From the NCBI RefSeq assembly GCF_002245625.1, contig NZ_NOIG01000004.1:124001-188000 (forward strand): a stretch of DNA of 64,000 bases, written 5' to 3'. This document shows positions 50,277 to 60,116 of the stretch, piece after piece. Made by a program: the position numbers and the translations under genes. The notes under the pieces are model-generated. The model did no database searches, had not been told where the DNA came from, and saw only the letters and a program-made list of their open reading frames with translations. Positions within the stretch are counted from its first letter, which is position 1. Each line of letters begins with the position of its first letter. Origin of the DNA: Acidovorax kalamii (GTDB lineage Bacteria > Pseudomonadota > Gammaproteobacteria > Burkholderiales > Burkholderiaceae_C).

Positions 50277-51128
50277 TCACTTTTCCGTGTCTACCAGGCC
50301 CTTGACGAACCAGCGCTGCATGACCACGACCACAAAGGCCGGGGGCAGCATGGCCAGAAGGGCCGTGGCCATCACGATGTTCCACTCGTTGCCTGCATCG
50401 CCACCGGCAATCATGCGTTTGATGCCGATCACTACGGGGTACATGTCTTCGGACGTGGTCACCAAGAGCGGCCACAGGTACTGGTTCCAGCCGTAGATGA
50501 ACTGGATCACGAACAGCGCGGCAATCGAGGTGCGCGACAGCGGCACCAGGATGTCCTTGAAGAAGCGCATCGGGCCTGCGCCGTCCACACGCGCGGCTTC
50601 GACCAGCTCGTCGGGCACGGTGAGGAAGAACTGGCGGAACAGGAAGGTGGCCGTGGCCGAGGCGATCAGTGGCACCGTGAGGCCCGCGTAGGTGTTGAGC
50701 ATGCCCAGGTTGGACACGACCTCGTAGGTGGGGCCGATGCGCACTTCCACGGGCAGCATCAGGGTGATGAAGATCAGCCAGAAGCAGATACCCTTGAAAG
50801 GGAAGCGGAAGTACACGATGGCAAACGCCGACAGCAGCGAGATCGCGATCTTGCCCACGGTGATGACGATGGCGGTGACAAAACTCACCCACATCATGCG
50901 CGCCACGGGGGCGGTGGAGCCTGCGCCCGAGCCGCCGCCAAACAGCGTGTCGTGGTAGGTGTTCCAGAAATTGCCGCCGGGCACCATGGGCATGGGCACC
51001 TGCACGATGTCCTGCGCGGTGTGGGTGGAGGCCACAAAGGCCAGGTACAGCGGGAAGCCGACGATGATCACGCCCAGCACCATGATGAGGTGCGAGAACG
51101 CGGTGAGATAAGGACTACGTTCAACCAT
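50277..51128 (-). CDS. ugpE: sn-glycerol-3-phosphate ABC transporter permease UgpE
   Basis: 283-residue CUT1 permease with six membrane segments; forms the pore with UgpA. The ATPase-docking EAA loop is [21 protein letters not shown], and the N-terminal segment [25 protein letters not shown] starts the first helix. The start [14 protein letters not shown] is at 51128. Between ugpA and this gene lies a 146-base gap containing a family-2 repeat, unusual for a tightly packed transporter operon. Confidence 0.94.
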   Translation of the reverse strand: MVERSPYLTAFSHLIMVLGVIIVGFPLYLAFVASTHTAQDIVQVPMPMVPGGNFWNTYHDTLFGGGSGAGSTAPVARMMWVSFVTAIVITVGKIAISLLSAFAIVYFRFPFKGICFWLIFITLMLPVEVRIGPTYEVVSNLGMLNTYAGLTVPLIASATATFLFRQFFLTVPDELVEAARVDGAGPMRFFKDILVPLSRTSIAALFVIQFIYGWNQYLWPLLVTTSEDMYPVVIGIKRMIAGGDAGNEWNIVMATALLAMLPPAFVVVVMQRWFVKGLVDTEK

Positions 51129-51180
51129 TGGAATCTTTCAGGATCGAAGCATGGCTCACTGCGCCAATGAATGGCGCGCC

Positions 51181-51267
51181 GCATGCGAGGGCCGCCGAGC
51201 AAGGGCCGCCCCGCCGTGAGGGCGGCGTCCCCCTGGAGGGGGAAGGCGCGAAGCGACTCAGGGGGTG
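51181..51267 (-). repeat. Family-2 repeat, copy 4 (inside the ugp operon)
   Basis: On the minus strand it starts CCCCCTGAGTCGCTTCGCGC 9 bases after the ugpA stop, then CTTCCCCCTCCAGGGGGACGC and an ACGGCGGGGCGGCCCTTGCT tail like copy 2. Lies between ugpA and ugpE. Confidence 0.82.
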
Positions 51268-51274
51268 CTTCATA

Positions 51275-52156
51275 TCAGTACTGCACTTTCTTCTCGACGT
51301 AGCGGAATTGGATGACGGTGAGCACGACCACAATGGCCATCAGCACCACCGATTGCGCGGCCGATCCGCCCATGTCCATGGCCTTGAAGCCGTCGTGGTA
51401 GACCTTGTAGACCAGGATGGCGGTGTCGCGCCCCGGGCCGCCCTGTGTGGTGGCGTCCACGATGGCGAAGGTGTCGAAGAAGGCATACACCACGTTGATG
51501 ACCAAAAGGAAGAAGGTGGTGGGCGAGAGCAGCGGGAACTGGATGCTCCAGAAGCGGCGCCAGGGGCCTGCTCCGTCGATGGCGGCCGCTTCAATCAGCG
51601 ACTTGGGGATGGACTGCAGCCCTGCCAGGAAGAACAGGAAGTTGTAGGAAATCTGCTTCCACACCGCCGCGATCACGATCAGCCCCATGGCATGGTCGGA
51701 GTTGAGCATGTGGTTCCAGTCAAAGCCCGACTGGCGCAGCAGGTAGGCCACCACACCCAGCGAAGGCGAGAACATGAACATCCAGAGCACGCCGGCCACG
51801 GCAGGTGCCACGGCGTAGGGCAGCAGCAGCGCGGTCTTGTAGACCATGGCGCCCTTGATGATGCGGTCGGCAAAGATCGCCAGGATCAGCGACAGACTGA
51901 TGCCCACCGCCGCCACCAGCACCGAGAAGAAGGCCGTCGTCTTGAACGAGGCGAGGTAGCCCGGGTCGTCGAACAGATGCTTGAAGTTGTCCAGCCCCAC
52001 CCATTCGGTGGACATGCCGAAGCTGTCCTGCATCTGGAAGGACTGCACCAGGGCCTGGCCCGCAGGCCAGAAAAAGAAGACGCTGATGATGACCAGCTGG
52101 GGGGCCAGAAGCACCCAGGGCAGCCACGCAGAGCGAAAAAGTACGCGTTTTTCCAT
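51275..52156 (-). CDS. ugpA: sn-glycerol-3-phosphate ABC transporter permease UgpA
   Basis: 293-residue CUT1 permease, six membrane segments, partner of UgpE. EAA loop is EAAAIDGAGPWRRFWSIQFPLL. N-terminal WLPWVLLAPQLVIISVFFFWPAGQALVQSF is the first membrane helix and matches UgpA. Its start lies only about 14 bases after a strong terminator-like hairpin that separates it from ugpB, so its expression should be lower than that of the binding protein. Confidence 0.94.
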   Translation of the reverse strand: MEKRVLFRSAWLPWVLLAPQLVIISVFFFWPAGQALVQSFQMQDSFGMSTEWVGLDNFKHLFDDPGYLASFKTTAFFSVLVAAVGISLSLILAIFADRIIKGAMVYKTALLLPYAVAPAVAGVLWMFMFSPSLGVVAYLLRQSGFDWNHMLNSDHAMGLIVIAAVWKQISYNFLFFLAGLQSIPKSLIEAAAIDGAGPWRRFWSIQFPLLSPTTFFLLVINVVYAFFDTFAIVDATTQGGPGRDTAILVYKVYHDGFKAMDMGGSAAQSVVLMAIVVVLTVIQFRYVEKKVQY

Positions 52157-52169
52157 GTCGGAACTCTCA

Positions 52170-52220
52170 AAAAGAAAACCCCGCCGCCCCGTGAACCATG
52201 CTGGTTGACGGGGCGGCGGG
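52170..52220 (-). terminator. Intrinsic terminator-like hairpin between ugpB and ugpA
   Basis: Perfect 13-bp stem CCCGCCGCCCCGT (52180-52192) / ACGGGGCGGCGGG (52208-52220) with a 15-base loop; on the minus strand it is followed by GGTTTTCTTTTTG. It lies inside the operon, after the binding-protein gene and immediately before ugpA. Confidence 0.85.
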
Positions 52221-52276
52221 CTTTCGATGCCACCGGGCGGGGCAGCCAGGCAACATCATCAGGCGCTAGGCAGCGC

Positions 52277-53593
52277 TTACTTGTTGGCGCGTGCGAAACG
52301 GGCCAGTTGCTCGTTGCCGCGTGTCACGGCGGTGTCCAGGGCTTCCTTGGGCGACTTCTTGCCCGACCAGATCTGCTCGGTTTCCTCGTCGATGATGGAG
52401 CGGATCTGCACGAAGTTGCCCAGGCGGATGCCGCGCGACTTTTCGGTGGCTTTCTTGATCATCTGCGTCACGGCCACATCGGTGCCGGGGTTCTTGGTGT
52501 AGAAGCCCGATGCCTCGGTCAGCTGGTAGGCGCCCATGGTCACAGGCAGGTAGCCCGTGCGCTGGTGGCTGGCGGCCTGCACCTTGGTGTCGTTCAGGAA
52601 GTTCAGGAAGTCGGCCACGCCCTTGTACTCATCGGCCTTCTTGCCAGCCATCACCCACAGGCTGGCGCCGCCGATGGCGGTGTTCTGCGGCGCGCCCTTC
52701 ACGTCAGGGTAGTAGGGCAGGGTGGAGATGCCATAGGCGAACTTGGCTTCCTTGGCCACGCGGGCGTACAGGCCCGAGGAGCCGGTGATCATGGCGCATT
52801 CACCCGAGGGGAACGAGGCATCTGGCACATTGCCCCGGCCCTTGTAGACGAAGCTGCCGTCCTTGGAAGCCTTGGCCAGGTTTTCGAAGTGGCGCACATG
52901 CAGCGGCGAGTTCAGCTGCAGCTGGGCATCCGTGCCGTCAAAGCCGTTGTTCTTGGACGCGAACAGCGTGTTGTGCCACAGCGAGAAGCTTTCCAGCTGC
53001 GTCCAGCTGATCCAGCTGGTGGTGAAGGGGCAGCTGTGGCCGCTGGCCTTGAGCTTGGAGGCGGCGGCAAACACTTCGGGCCAGGTCTTGGGCGGCTTGT
53101 CGGCATCCAGGCCCGCCTTCTTGAAGGCGTCCTTGTTGTAATAGAACACCGTGGTGGAGCTGTTGAGCGGGTAGCTCAGCATCTGGCCGTTGGGGGCGGT
53201 GTAGTAACCGGCCACGGCCGACACGTACTGGGTGGGCTCGAACTTGAAGCCGCCGTCGTTCAGCACCTTGGCGGCGGGCACGATGGCGCCCTTGCTGGCC
53301 ATCATGGTGGCCGTGCCCACTTCAAACACCTGCAGGATGTGGGGCGCGTTGCCTGCACGGAAGGCGGCGATGGCGCCTGTCATGGATTCGTCATACGTGC
53401 CCTTGTAGGTGGGCACGACCTTGTACTTGGTCTGGCTGGCGTTGTACTGCTTGGCCAGGTCGTTGACCCATTCGCCAAGCGCTGCGCTCATTGAGTGCCA
53501 CCACTGAATCTCGACTGGCTGTGTCTGGGCTTGCACAGGTGCGCAGACCGACAGGGCAATGGCAGCGCAGACCGCCAGATGCTTCGTTTGCAT
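52277..53593 (-). CDS. ugpB: sn-glycerol-3-phosphate ABC transporter substrate-binding protein UgpB
   Basis: 438-residue periplasmic binding protein for glycerol-3-phosphate and glycerophosphodiesters. Signal peptide KHLAVCAAIALSVCAPVQAQ; mature start QPVEIQWWHSMSAALGEWVNDLAKQYNASQ, the UgpB hallmark; later GNAPHILQVFEVGTATMM and PFTTSWISWTQLESFS. The start MQTKHLAV at 53593 has a good Shine-Dalgarno (GGAGGAAA on the minus strand). First gene of ugpBAECQ; possible Pho-box-like repeats lie about 140-160 bases upstream. Confidence 0.95.
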   Translation of the reverse strand: MQTKHLAVCAAIALSVCAPVQAQTQPVEIQWWHSMSAALGEWVNDLAKQYNASQTKYKVVPTYKGTYDESMTGAIAAFRAGNAPHILQVFEVGTATMMASKGAIVPAAKVLNDGGFKFEPTQYVSAVAGYYTAPNGQMLSYPLNSSTTVFYYNKDAFKKAGLDADKPPKTWPEVFAAASKLKASGHSCPFTTSWISWTQLESFSLWHNTLFASKNNGFDGTDAQLQLNSPLHVRHFENLAKASKDGSFVYKGRGNVPDASFPSGECAMITGSSGLYARVAKEAKFAYGISTLPYYPDVKGAPQNTAIGGASLWVMAGKKADEYKGVADFLNFLNDTKVQAASHQRTGYLPVTMGAYQLTEASGFYTKNPGTDVAVTQMIKKATEKSRGIRLGNFVQIRSIIDEETEQIWSGKKSPKEALDTAVTRGNEQLARFARANK

Positions 53594-53732
53594 GAATATT
53601 TCCTCCGAGGATGACGAAAAGCACAAAGGCTGGATGCTATGCAGCCGATGTGACATTGATATGTCGTTGTCGCATACCGCTAGCGCTTGCAACAACCGGG
53701 GAAACCCCTTGGGGGTCCCGCAAGGGGAGCGA

Positions 53733-53750
53733 TTGTGACTCTTTTGTGAC
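53733..53750 (-). promoter_or_regulatory. Candidate Pho box upstream of ugpB
   Basis: Two 7-base repeats, TTGTGAC at 53733-53739 and 53744-53750, 11 bases apart; on the minus strand GTCACAAAAGAGTCACAA. The spacing and GTCA cores match PhoB sites (two CTGTCAT units on an 11-base period), but flanking bases differ and no -10 box lies right after it. It may be chance or serve serA instead. Confidence 0.35.
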
Positions 53751-53891
53751 AATGTGTGGCGCAATTGCCGAGGCTTGCAAGGTTTTGTGCGATGCACCAT
53801 GCTGGTGACTGCTTGCTGGTTTCCGTTCTTCCGGTTCGTTCGCGCCGCAGCGCGCCGGAGTCTTTCCTCTCTCACCTTCATTCTTATTGCC

Positions 53892-55121
53892 ATGGCCCTC
53901 AATTCGCTCGACAAGAACAAGATCAAATTTTTGTTGCTGGAGGGCATCCATTCCTCTGCGGTGGATGTGATCCGTGCGGCGGGCTACACCCAGATCGAGA
54001 CGGTGTCCGGCGCGCTGCCGGACGAGGAACTCAAGCGCAAGATCGCCGATGTGCACTTCGTGGGCATCCGCTCGCGCACCCAGCTCACCGAAGAGGTGTT
54101 TGCCCAGGCGCACAAGCTGGTGGCGGTGGGCTGTTTTTGCATCGGCACCAACCAGGTGGACCTGAACGCGGCGCGCGAGCGGGGCATTGCGGTGTTCAAC
54201 GCGCCGTATTCCAACACCCGCTCCGTGGCCGAACTGGTGCTGGCCGAGGCCATCCTGCTGCTGCGCGGCGTGCCCGAGAAAAACGCCGTGGCGCACCGGG
54301 GTGGCTGGCTCAAGAGCGCCGACAACGCCTACGAGATCCGGGGCAAGACCTTGGGCATCGTGGGCTATGGCTCCATCGGCACGCAGCTGTCGGTGCTGGC
54401 CGAGGCGCTGGGCATGCAGGTGGCATTTTTTGATGTGGTCAACAAGCTGCCCCTGGGCAACGCGCGCCAGGTTCAGCACCTGCACGACCTGCTGGGCCAG
54501 AGCGACATCGTGAGCCTGCATGTGCCCGAACTGCCGTCCACCGAAGGCATGATCGGCGCGGCCGAGATTGCCGCCATGAAACCCGGCGGCATCCTCATCA
54601 ACGCCGCGCGCGGCACGGTGGTGGATATCGAAGCGCTGGCCGGGGCGCTCAAGGCTAAAAAACTGCTCGGCGCCGCCATCGACGTGTTCCCGGTGGAGCC
54701 ACGCACCAACAAGGACGAGTTTGTGTCGCCCCTGCGCGGGCTGGACAACGTGATCCTGACCCCGCACATCGGCGGCTCCACCATGGAGGCGCAGGCCAAC
54801 ATCGGCCTCGAAGTGGCCGAGAAGCTGGTGAAGTACAGCGACAACGGCACCAGCACGTCGTCGGTCAACTTCCCGGAGGTGGCTTTGCCCGCCCACCCCG
54901 GCAAGCACCGCCTGCTGCACATCCACCGCAACGTGCCAGGCGTGTTGTCCGAGATCAACCGCATCTTCTCGGACAACGCGATCAACATCTCGGCCCAGTA
55001 CCTGCAGACCAACGAGAAGATCGGCTACGTGGTGATCGACATCGACGCAGCGTCGTCCGATCTGGCGCTGGACAAGCTCGCGCGGGTCACCGGCACGCTC
55101 AGAAGCCGCGTGCTTTTCTGA
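53892..55121 (+). CDS. serA: D-3-phosphoglycerate dehydrogenase SerA
   Basis: First step of serine synthesis: oxidises 3-phosphoglycerate with NAD. 409 residues, the E. coli-like short form. Substrate-binding and NAD domains with GYGSIGTQLSVLAEALGMQVAFFD, catalytic Arg in INAARGTVVD and His in LTPHIGGSTMEAQ; a C-terminal ACT domain (HRNVPGVLSEINRIFSDNAINISAQYLQTNEKIGYVVIDID) is the usual serine-feedback site. ATG 53892 gives the standard length; an upstream open frame is not conserved. The roughly 300-base gap upstream is shared with divergent ugpB. Confidence 0.96.
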   Translation: MALNSLDKNKIKFLLLEGIHSSAVDVIRAAGYTQIETVSGALPDEELKRKIADVHFVGIRSRTQLTEEVFAQAHKLVAVGCFCIGTNQVDLNAARERGIAVFNAPYSNTRSVAELVLAEAILLLRGVPEKNAVAHRGGWLKSADNAYEIRGKTLGIVGYGSIGTQLSVLAEALGMQVAFFDVVNKLPLGNARQVQHLHDLLGQSDIVSLHVPELPSTEGMIGAAEIAAMKPGGILINAARGTVVDIEALAGALKAKKLLGAAIDVFPVEPRTNKDEFVSPLRGLDNVILTPHIGGSTMEAQANIGLEVAEKLVKYSDNGTSTSSVNFPEVALPAHPGKHRLLHIHRNVPGVLSEINRIFSDNAINISAQYLQTNEKIGYVVIDIDAASSDLALDKLARVTGTLRSRVLF

Positions 55122-55243
55122 TCCCGGCCATCGGTCGCTGTTGCCTTGCCGCTGCCCCGGGCCCGGCAAGGGGAGGGCCAGTGGCTTAAAATCGCCCCCC
55201 CGAGGCTCATGGGCGCGCGGCGCCCACCCCAGGTAGATCCCCC

Positions 55244-58200
55244 ATGAATGTTCCGATTGCGTTGGCTGCCTTGCAGGCGCAGGCTGCCGAGCCCGCCCGT
55301 CTGCGCGAGATTCCCTACAACTACACCTCGTTCTCCGACCGGGAGATCGTGATCCGCCTGCTGGGCTCCGCCTCCTGGGACGTGCTGGACCAACTGCGCA
55401 AGGAGCGCCGCACGGGCCGCTCGGCCCGCATGCTGTACGAAGTGCTGGGCGACATCTGGGTGGTGCAGCGCAACCCCTATCTGCAGGACGACCTGCTGGA
55501 CAACCCGGCCCGCCGCAAGCTGCTGGTGGAGGCCCTGCACCACCGCCTGGCCGAGATCGAAAAGCGCCGCACCCCGGCCGATGACGCCGGGCGTGACCGC
55601 CTGGTGGGCGAGCTGGTGGTGGCCGCTCGCCACGCCGTGACCGAGTTCGATGCCAAGTTCGAGCAGGCCGCGCAGCTGCGCCGCCAGATCCAGCGCACGC
55701 TGGGCCGCCTCACGGCCAAGGACAACATCAAGTTTGATGGCCTCTCGCGCGTGTCCCACGTGACCGATGCGACCGACTGGCGCGTCGAGTATCCATTTGT
55801 GGTGCTCACCCCCGACACCGAGGCCGAAATGGCCGGCCTGGTCAAGGGCTGCATCGAGCTGGGCCTGACCATCATCCCGCGGGGGGGCGGCACGGGCTAC
55901 ACCGGCGGCGCGATCCCGCTGACCTGGAAGAGCGTGGTCATCAACACCGAAAAGCTCGAAGCCATGACCGAGGTGGAGATGCGCCGCCTGCCTGGCATGG
56001 ACAGCGAAGTCGGCACGGTGTGGACCGAAGCCGGCGTGGTCACCCAGCGCGTGGCCGACGCGGCCGAGCGCGCGGGCTTTGTATTTGCCGTGGACCCAAC
56101 CAGTGCCGAGGCCTCGTGCATTGGCGGCAACATTGCCATGAACGCGGGCGGCAAGAAGGCCGTGCTGTGGGGCACGGCGCTGGACAACCTGGCCAGCTGG
56201 CGCATGGTCACGCCCGATGCCCAGTGGCTGGAAGTGACGCGCCTGGACCACAACATGGGCAAGATCCATGACGTGGAAGTGGCCACTTTCGAGCTGCAGT
56301 ATTTCGAGGCCGATGGCAAGACACCCGTGCGCACCGAGACCCTGGTGATCCCGGGCAAGACCTTCCGCAAGGAAGGCCTGGGCAAGGACGTGACGGACAA
56401 GTTCCTCTCGGGCCTGCCGGGCATCCAGAAGGAAGGCTGCGACGGCCTGATCACCAGCGCGCGCTGGGTGGTGCACCGCATGCCCGAGCACACGCGCACG
56501 GTGTGCATGGAGTTCTTCGGCAACGCCAAGGACGCGGTCCCGAGCATCGTCGAGATCAAGGACTACATGTTCGCCGAGCAGAAGCGCTCGGGCGTGCTGC
56601 TGGCCGGCCTGGAGCACCTGGACGACCGCTACCTCAAGGCCGTGGGCTACGCCACCAAGAGCAAGAAGGGCAACGGTGGTTTGCCCAAGATGGTGCTGAT
56701 TGGCGACATCGCGGGCGACAACGCCGACGAGGTGGCCCGTGTGACCAGCGAGGTGGTGCGCATTGCCAACTCACGCAGCGGCGAAGGCTTCATCGCCATC
56801 AGCGCCGAGGCGCGCAAGAAGTTCTGGCTGGACCGCAAGCGCACGGCAGCCATCAGCCGCCACACCAACGCCTTCAAGATCAATGAAGACGTGGTGATCC
56901 CACTGCCGCGCATGGCCGAATACACCGACGGCATCGAGCGCATCAACATCGAGCTCTCCCTGCGCAACAAGCTCAAGCTGTGCGACGCGCTCACCGAGTT
57001 CTTCGAGCGCGGCAACCTGCCGCTGGGCAAGCAGGACGATGCGAACGAAATCCCCTCGGCCGAACTGCTGGAAGACCGCGTGGCCCAGGCCATTGCGCAG
57101 GTCGCCGAGGTGCGCTCGCTGTGGGCTGGCTGGCTGCGGGACGTGGCCACGCTGTTCCCGCAGTTGCAGGACCATACCCTGCGCGCGAGCTGGAAGACCC
57201 AGCTGCGCGCCCCGCTGCAGAGCATTTTTGCGGGCGCGGCCTTCAAGCCCATCCTGGACGAGGCCACCGCCATCCACAAGCGCGTGCTCAAGGGCCGCGT
57301 GTGGGTCGCCCTGCACATGCACGCGGGCGACGGCAATGTGCACACGAACATCCCCGTCAACAGCGACGACTACGAGATGCTGCAGACCGCGCACGAGGCG
57401 GTGGAACGCATCATGGTGCTGGCGCGCAGCCTGGACGGCGTAATCTCGGGCGAACACGGCATTGGCATCACCAAGCTGGAGTTCCTCACCGACGACGAGC
57501 TGCGCCCGTTTGCGCAGTACAAGCAGAAGGTGGACCCGGAAGGCCGGTTCAACAAGGGCAAACTGCTACGAAATAATGAGCTGCTTGCGCAAGATGGACG
57601 GGCGCTAGAGGCCGATTTGACCAATGCCTACACGCCGAGCTTCGGCCTGATGGGCCACGAGTCGCTGATCATGCAGCAGAGCGACATCGGCGCGATTGCC
57701 GACAGCGTGAAGGACTGCCTGCGCTGCGGCAAGTGCAAGCCCGTGTGTTCCACGCACGTGCCACGCGCCAATCTGTTGTACAGCCCACGCAACAAGATCC
57801 TGGCCACCTCGCTGCTGGTCGAGGCCTTCCTGTACGAAGAGCAGACGCGCCGGGGCGTGTCCATCAAGCACTGGCAGGAGTTCGAGGACGTGGCCGACCA
57901 CTGCACGGTCTGCCACAAGTGCGAGAGCCCTTGCCCGGTGAAGATCGACTTCGGCGACGTCACCATGAACATGCGCAACCTGCTGCGCAAGATGGGCAAG
58001 AAGAGCTTCAGGCCTGGCAATGCGCTGGCCATGACCATGCTCAACGCCACCAACCCCGACACCATCAAGCTCATGCGCAGCGCGATGGTGGATGTGGGCT
58101 TCAAGGCCCAGCGCATGGCGGTGGACCTGCTGCGCAAGGTGGCCCGCAAGCAGACGGCCAAGCCGCCTGCCACGGTGGGCACGGCCCCGGTCAAGGAGCA

Positions 58201-59128
58201 GGTGATCCACTTCATCAACAAGAAGCTGCCCGGCGGCCTGCCCAAGAAGACGGCCCGCGCGCTGCTGGACATCGAGAACAAGGACTACGTGCCCATCATC
58301 CGCAACCCGGCCACCACCACGGCCGAGACGGAGGCGGTGTTCTACTTTCCGGGCTGTGGTTCGGAGCGCCTGTTCAGCCAGGTCGGTCTGGCGACCCAGG
58401 CCATGCTCTGGCACGCAGGCGTGCAGACGGTGCTGCCGCCGGGCTACCTGTGCTGCGGCTACCCCCAGCGCGGCTCGGGCCAGTTCGACAAGGCCGAGAA
58501 GATGATCACGGACAACCGCGTGCTCTTCCACCGCGTGGCCAACACGCTCAACTACCTGGACATCAAGACCGTGGTGGTGAGCTGCGGCACCTGCTACGAC
58601 CAGCTGCAGGGCTACGAGTTTGACAAGATCTTCCCCGGCAGCCGCATCATCGACATCCACGAGTATTTGCTCGAAAAGGGCATCCAGCTCCAGGGCAAGG
58701 GTGCGTACCTGTACCACGAGCCCTGCCACAACCCCATGAAGCAGCAGGACTCGATGAAGACCGTGAAGGCGCTGGTGGGCGAGCAGGTGCTCAAGAGCGA
58801 GCGCTGCTGTGGCGAGTCGGGCACGCTGGGTGTGACCCGGCCGGATGTGTCCACGCAGGTGCGCTTCCGCAAGGAAGAAGAGATCCGCAAGGGCGAAGCC
58901 AAGCTGCGCGAGAGTGGCGCCGTGGCCGCCCAGGACAACGTGAAGATCCTCACCAGCTGCCCCAGCTGCCTGCAGGGCCTGAATCGCTACCAGGATGACC
59001 TGCAAAACGGCTTGCTCGAAGCAGACTACATCGTGGTCGAGATGGCGCGCGAGATTCTGGGCGAGAACTGGATGCCCGAGTATGTCGAGCGTGCCAATGG
59101 CGGCGGCATCGAGCGGGTCTTGGTCTGA
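55244..59128 (+). CDS. Large FAD-linked oxidase fused to Fe-S and cysteine-rich domains (DUF3683 family)
   Basis: 1294-residue multidomain oxidoreductase. In order: N-terminal DUF3683-type region (about 1-170); FAD-binding domain with [15 protein letters not shown] near 215; FAD-oxidase C domain ending [14 protein letters not shown] near 774; two 4Fe-4S motifs C825[10 protein letters not shown] and C887[10 protein letters not shown]; and two CCG domains (FPGCGS...CCGYPQ and HEPCHN...CCGESG) as in GlpC and LldE. The layout suggests oxidation of a 2-hydroxy acid (perhaps D-lactate or glycolate) with electrons passed to the respiratory chain; substrate inferred only. Residues about 775-793 are encoded by a copy of the dispersed repeat. 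Overlaps the next gene by one base. Confidence 0.87.
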   Translation: MNVPIALAALQAQAAEPARLREIPYNYTSFSDREIVIRLLGSASWDVLDQLRKERRTGRSARMLYEVLGDIWVVQRNPYLQDDLLDNPARRKLLVEALHHRLAEIEKRRTPADDAGRDRLVGELVVAARHAVTEFDAKFEQAAQLRRQIQRTLGRLTAKDNIKFDGLSRVSHVTDATDWRVEYPFVVLTPDTEAEMAGLVKGCIELGLTIIPRGGGTGYTGGAIPLTWKSVVINTEKLEAMTEVEMRRLPGMDSEVGTVWTEAGVVTQRVADAAERAGFVFAVDPTSAEASCIGGNIAMNAGGKKAVLWGTALDNLASWRMVTPDAQWLEVTRLDHNMGKIHDVEVATFELQYFEADGKTPVRTETLVIPGKTFRKEGLGKDVTDKFLSGLPGIQKEGCDGLITSARWVVHRMPEHTRTVCMEFFGNAKDAVPSIVEIKDYMFAEQKRSGVLLAGLEHLDDRYLKAVGYATKSKKGNGGLPKMVLIGDIAGDNADEVARVTSEVVRIANSRSGEGFIAISAEARKKFWLDRKRTAAISRHTNAFKINEDVVIPLPRMAEYTDGIERINIELSLRNKLKLCDALTEFFERGNLPLGKQDDANEIPSAELLEDRVAQAIAQVAEVRSLWAGWLRDVATLFPQLQDHTLRASWKTQLRAPLQSIFAGAAFKPILDEATAIHKRVLKGRVWVALHMHAGDGNVHTNIPVNSDDYEMLQTAHEAVERIMVLARSLDGVISGEHGIGITKLEFLTDDELRPFAQYKQKVDPEGRFNKGKLLRNNELLAQDGRALEADLTNAYTPSFGLMGHESLIMQQSDIGAIADSVKDCLRCGKCKPVCSTHVPRANLLYSPRNKILATSLLVEAFLYEEQTRRGVSIKHWQEFEDVADHCTVCHKCESPCPVKIDFGDVTMNMRNLLRKMGKKSFRPGNALAMTMLNATNPDTIKLMRSAMVDVGFKAQRMAVDLLRKVARKQTAKPPATVGTAPVKEQVIHFINKKLPGGLPKKTARALLDIENKDYVPIIRNPATTTAETEAVFYFPGCGSERLFSQVGLATQAMLWHAGVQTVLPPGYLCCGYPQRGSGQFDKAEKMITDNRVLFHRVANTLNYLDIKTVVVSCGTCYDQLQGYEFDKIFPGSRIIDIHEYLLEKGIQLQGKGAYLYHEPCHNPMKQQDSMKTVKALVGEQVLKSERCCGESGTLGVTRPDVSTQVRFRKEEEIRKGEAKLRESGAVAAQDNVKILTSCPSCLQGLNRYQDDLQNGLLEADYIVVEMAREILGENWMPEYVERANGGGIERVLV
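57566..57622 (+). repeat. Dispersed hairpin repeat family 1, copy 11, inside a coding region
   Basis: AATAATGAGCTGCTTGCGCA, then AGATGGACGGGCGCTAGAGGCCGATTTGACC, a clear family member. It is translated in frame within the FAD/Fe-S oxidase as [19 protein letters not shown], with no stop codon, exactly at the junction between the FAD-oxidase C domain and the Fe-S module. Confidence 0.9.
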
Positions 59129-59568
59129 TGGCGGAAATGGCGTGCCCCCTGTGCGCGGAAGACGGCGGTGCGCTCGTCTGGCGCGGTGAGCACCTGCGTG
59201 TGATCCGTGCCCAGGATGCGGGCTTTCCGGCCTTCTACCGTGTGGTGTGGAACGCGCATGTGGCTGAGTTCTCCGATCTGTCGGCCGCCGAGCGCGCGCA
59301 CTGCATGGAGGCGGTGGCGCTGGTGGAGCAGGCCCTGCGCGAGCACCTGGCTCCCACCAAGGTCAACCTTGCCGCGTTGGGCAACGTGGTGCCCCACCTG
59401 CACTGGCATGTGATTGCCCGGTTCGGTTGGGACAGCCATTTTCCATCGCCCGTGTGGGCACCCGCCCAGCGGCCCAGCCCGGCCGCGCAGGAGGACGCCG
59501 TGCGAGCGTTGCTGCCCGCGCTGGAGGCGGCCCTGCAGCCCCGGCTGGCGGCGCTACCGCTGCCTTGA
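59128..59568 (+). CDS. HIT family protein
   Basis: 146-residue histidine-triad protein with HLHWHVIARF near residue 92-101, followed by a Pro/Ala-rich tail; the start CPLCAEDGG carries a Cys pair. It belongs to a branch different from the HinT-like protein at 9244 (HLHWH rather than HLHIH) and could be a nucleotide hydrolase or transferase of diadenosine type. The ATG overlaps the oxidase stop by one base (TGATG), so they are cotranscribed. Confidence 0.87.
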   Translation: MAEMACPLCAEDGGALVWRGEHLRVIRAQDAGFPAFYRVVWNAHVAEFSDLSAAERAHCMEAVALVEQALREHLAPTKVNLAALGNVVPHLHWHVIARFGWDSHFPSPVWAPAQRPSPAAQEDAVRALLPALEAALQPRLAALPLP

Positions 59569-59665
59569 TCACGCCCTTGGCTGCACAGCACCCGGCCCGT
59601 GGCGGGTGCTGCAGCGGGGCCCCGGCACAATCCACAACACAGTTTTCTCTAGTCAGGAGAGTCCC

Positions 59666-60088
59666 ATGGCAGGTTTGAAAGCAGGCGCGCCCACGCCGCA
59701 GGCACTCACGGTGCACGAGACCTCGCGGGTGCTGGAGGTCGGGTTTTCCGACGGTGCTACCTTCCGCATTCCGTTCGAATTGATGCGCGTGTATTCGCCC
59801 TCGGCCGAGGTGCAGGGCCACGGCCCGGGCCAGGAAGTGCTGCAGACCGGCAAGCGCGACGTGGCGCTGGTGAACCTGGAGCCCGTGGGCAACTACGCGG
59901 TCAAGCCCACGTTTTCTGACGGACATGACAGCGGCATCTTCACCTGGGACTACCTCTATGAACTGGGGCAGAAACAGGAGGCCCTGTGGGCCGAGTACAC
60001 CGCGCGCCTGACGGCCGCCGGTGTGGACCGTGACGCACCCATGGCGCCCAAAGGTGGTGCAGGCGGCCATGCCTGCAGCAGCCACTGA
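59666..60088 (+). CDS. DUF971 domain protein
   Basis: 140 residues. The DUF971 fold, also found at the N-terminus of gamma-butyrobetaine hydroxylases, is recognised by LEVGFSDGATFRIPFELMRVYSPSAEVQGHG and NYAVKPTFSDGHDSGIFTWDYLYELG. Family members are often encoded near ubiquinone or Fe-S genes; a precise function is unknown. The tail ends GGHACSSH, with His and Cys that may bind metal. The Shine-Dalgarno AGGAGA lies 6 bases before ATG 59666. Confidence 0.87.
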   Translation: MAGLKAGAPTPQALTVHETSRVLEVGFSDGATFRIPFELMRVYSPSAEVQGHGPGQEVLQTGKRDVALVNLEPVGNYAVKPTFSDGHDSGIFTWDYLYELGQKQEALWAEYTARLTAAGVDRDAPMAPKGGAGGHACSSH

Positions 60089-60116
60089 GCGTTGCCACCG
60101 AAGCCCTTGTTGATCA

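Noticed and set aside
53672-53692. GCTAGCGCTTGC palindrome upstream of ugpB as another family-1 copy
   Set aside because: Only the short palindrome is shared; no AT-rich lead, loop or GGCC end.
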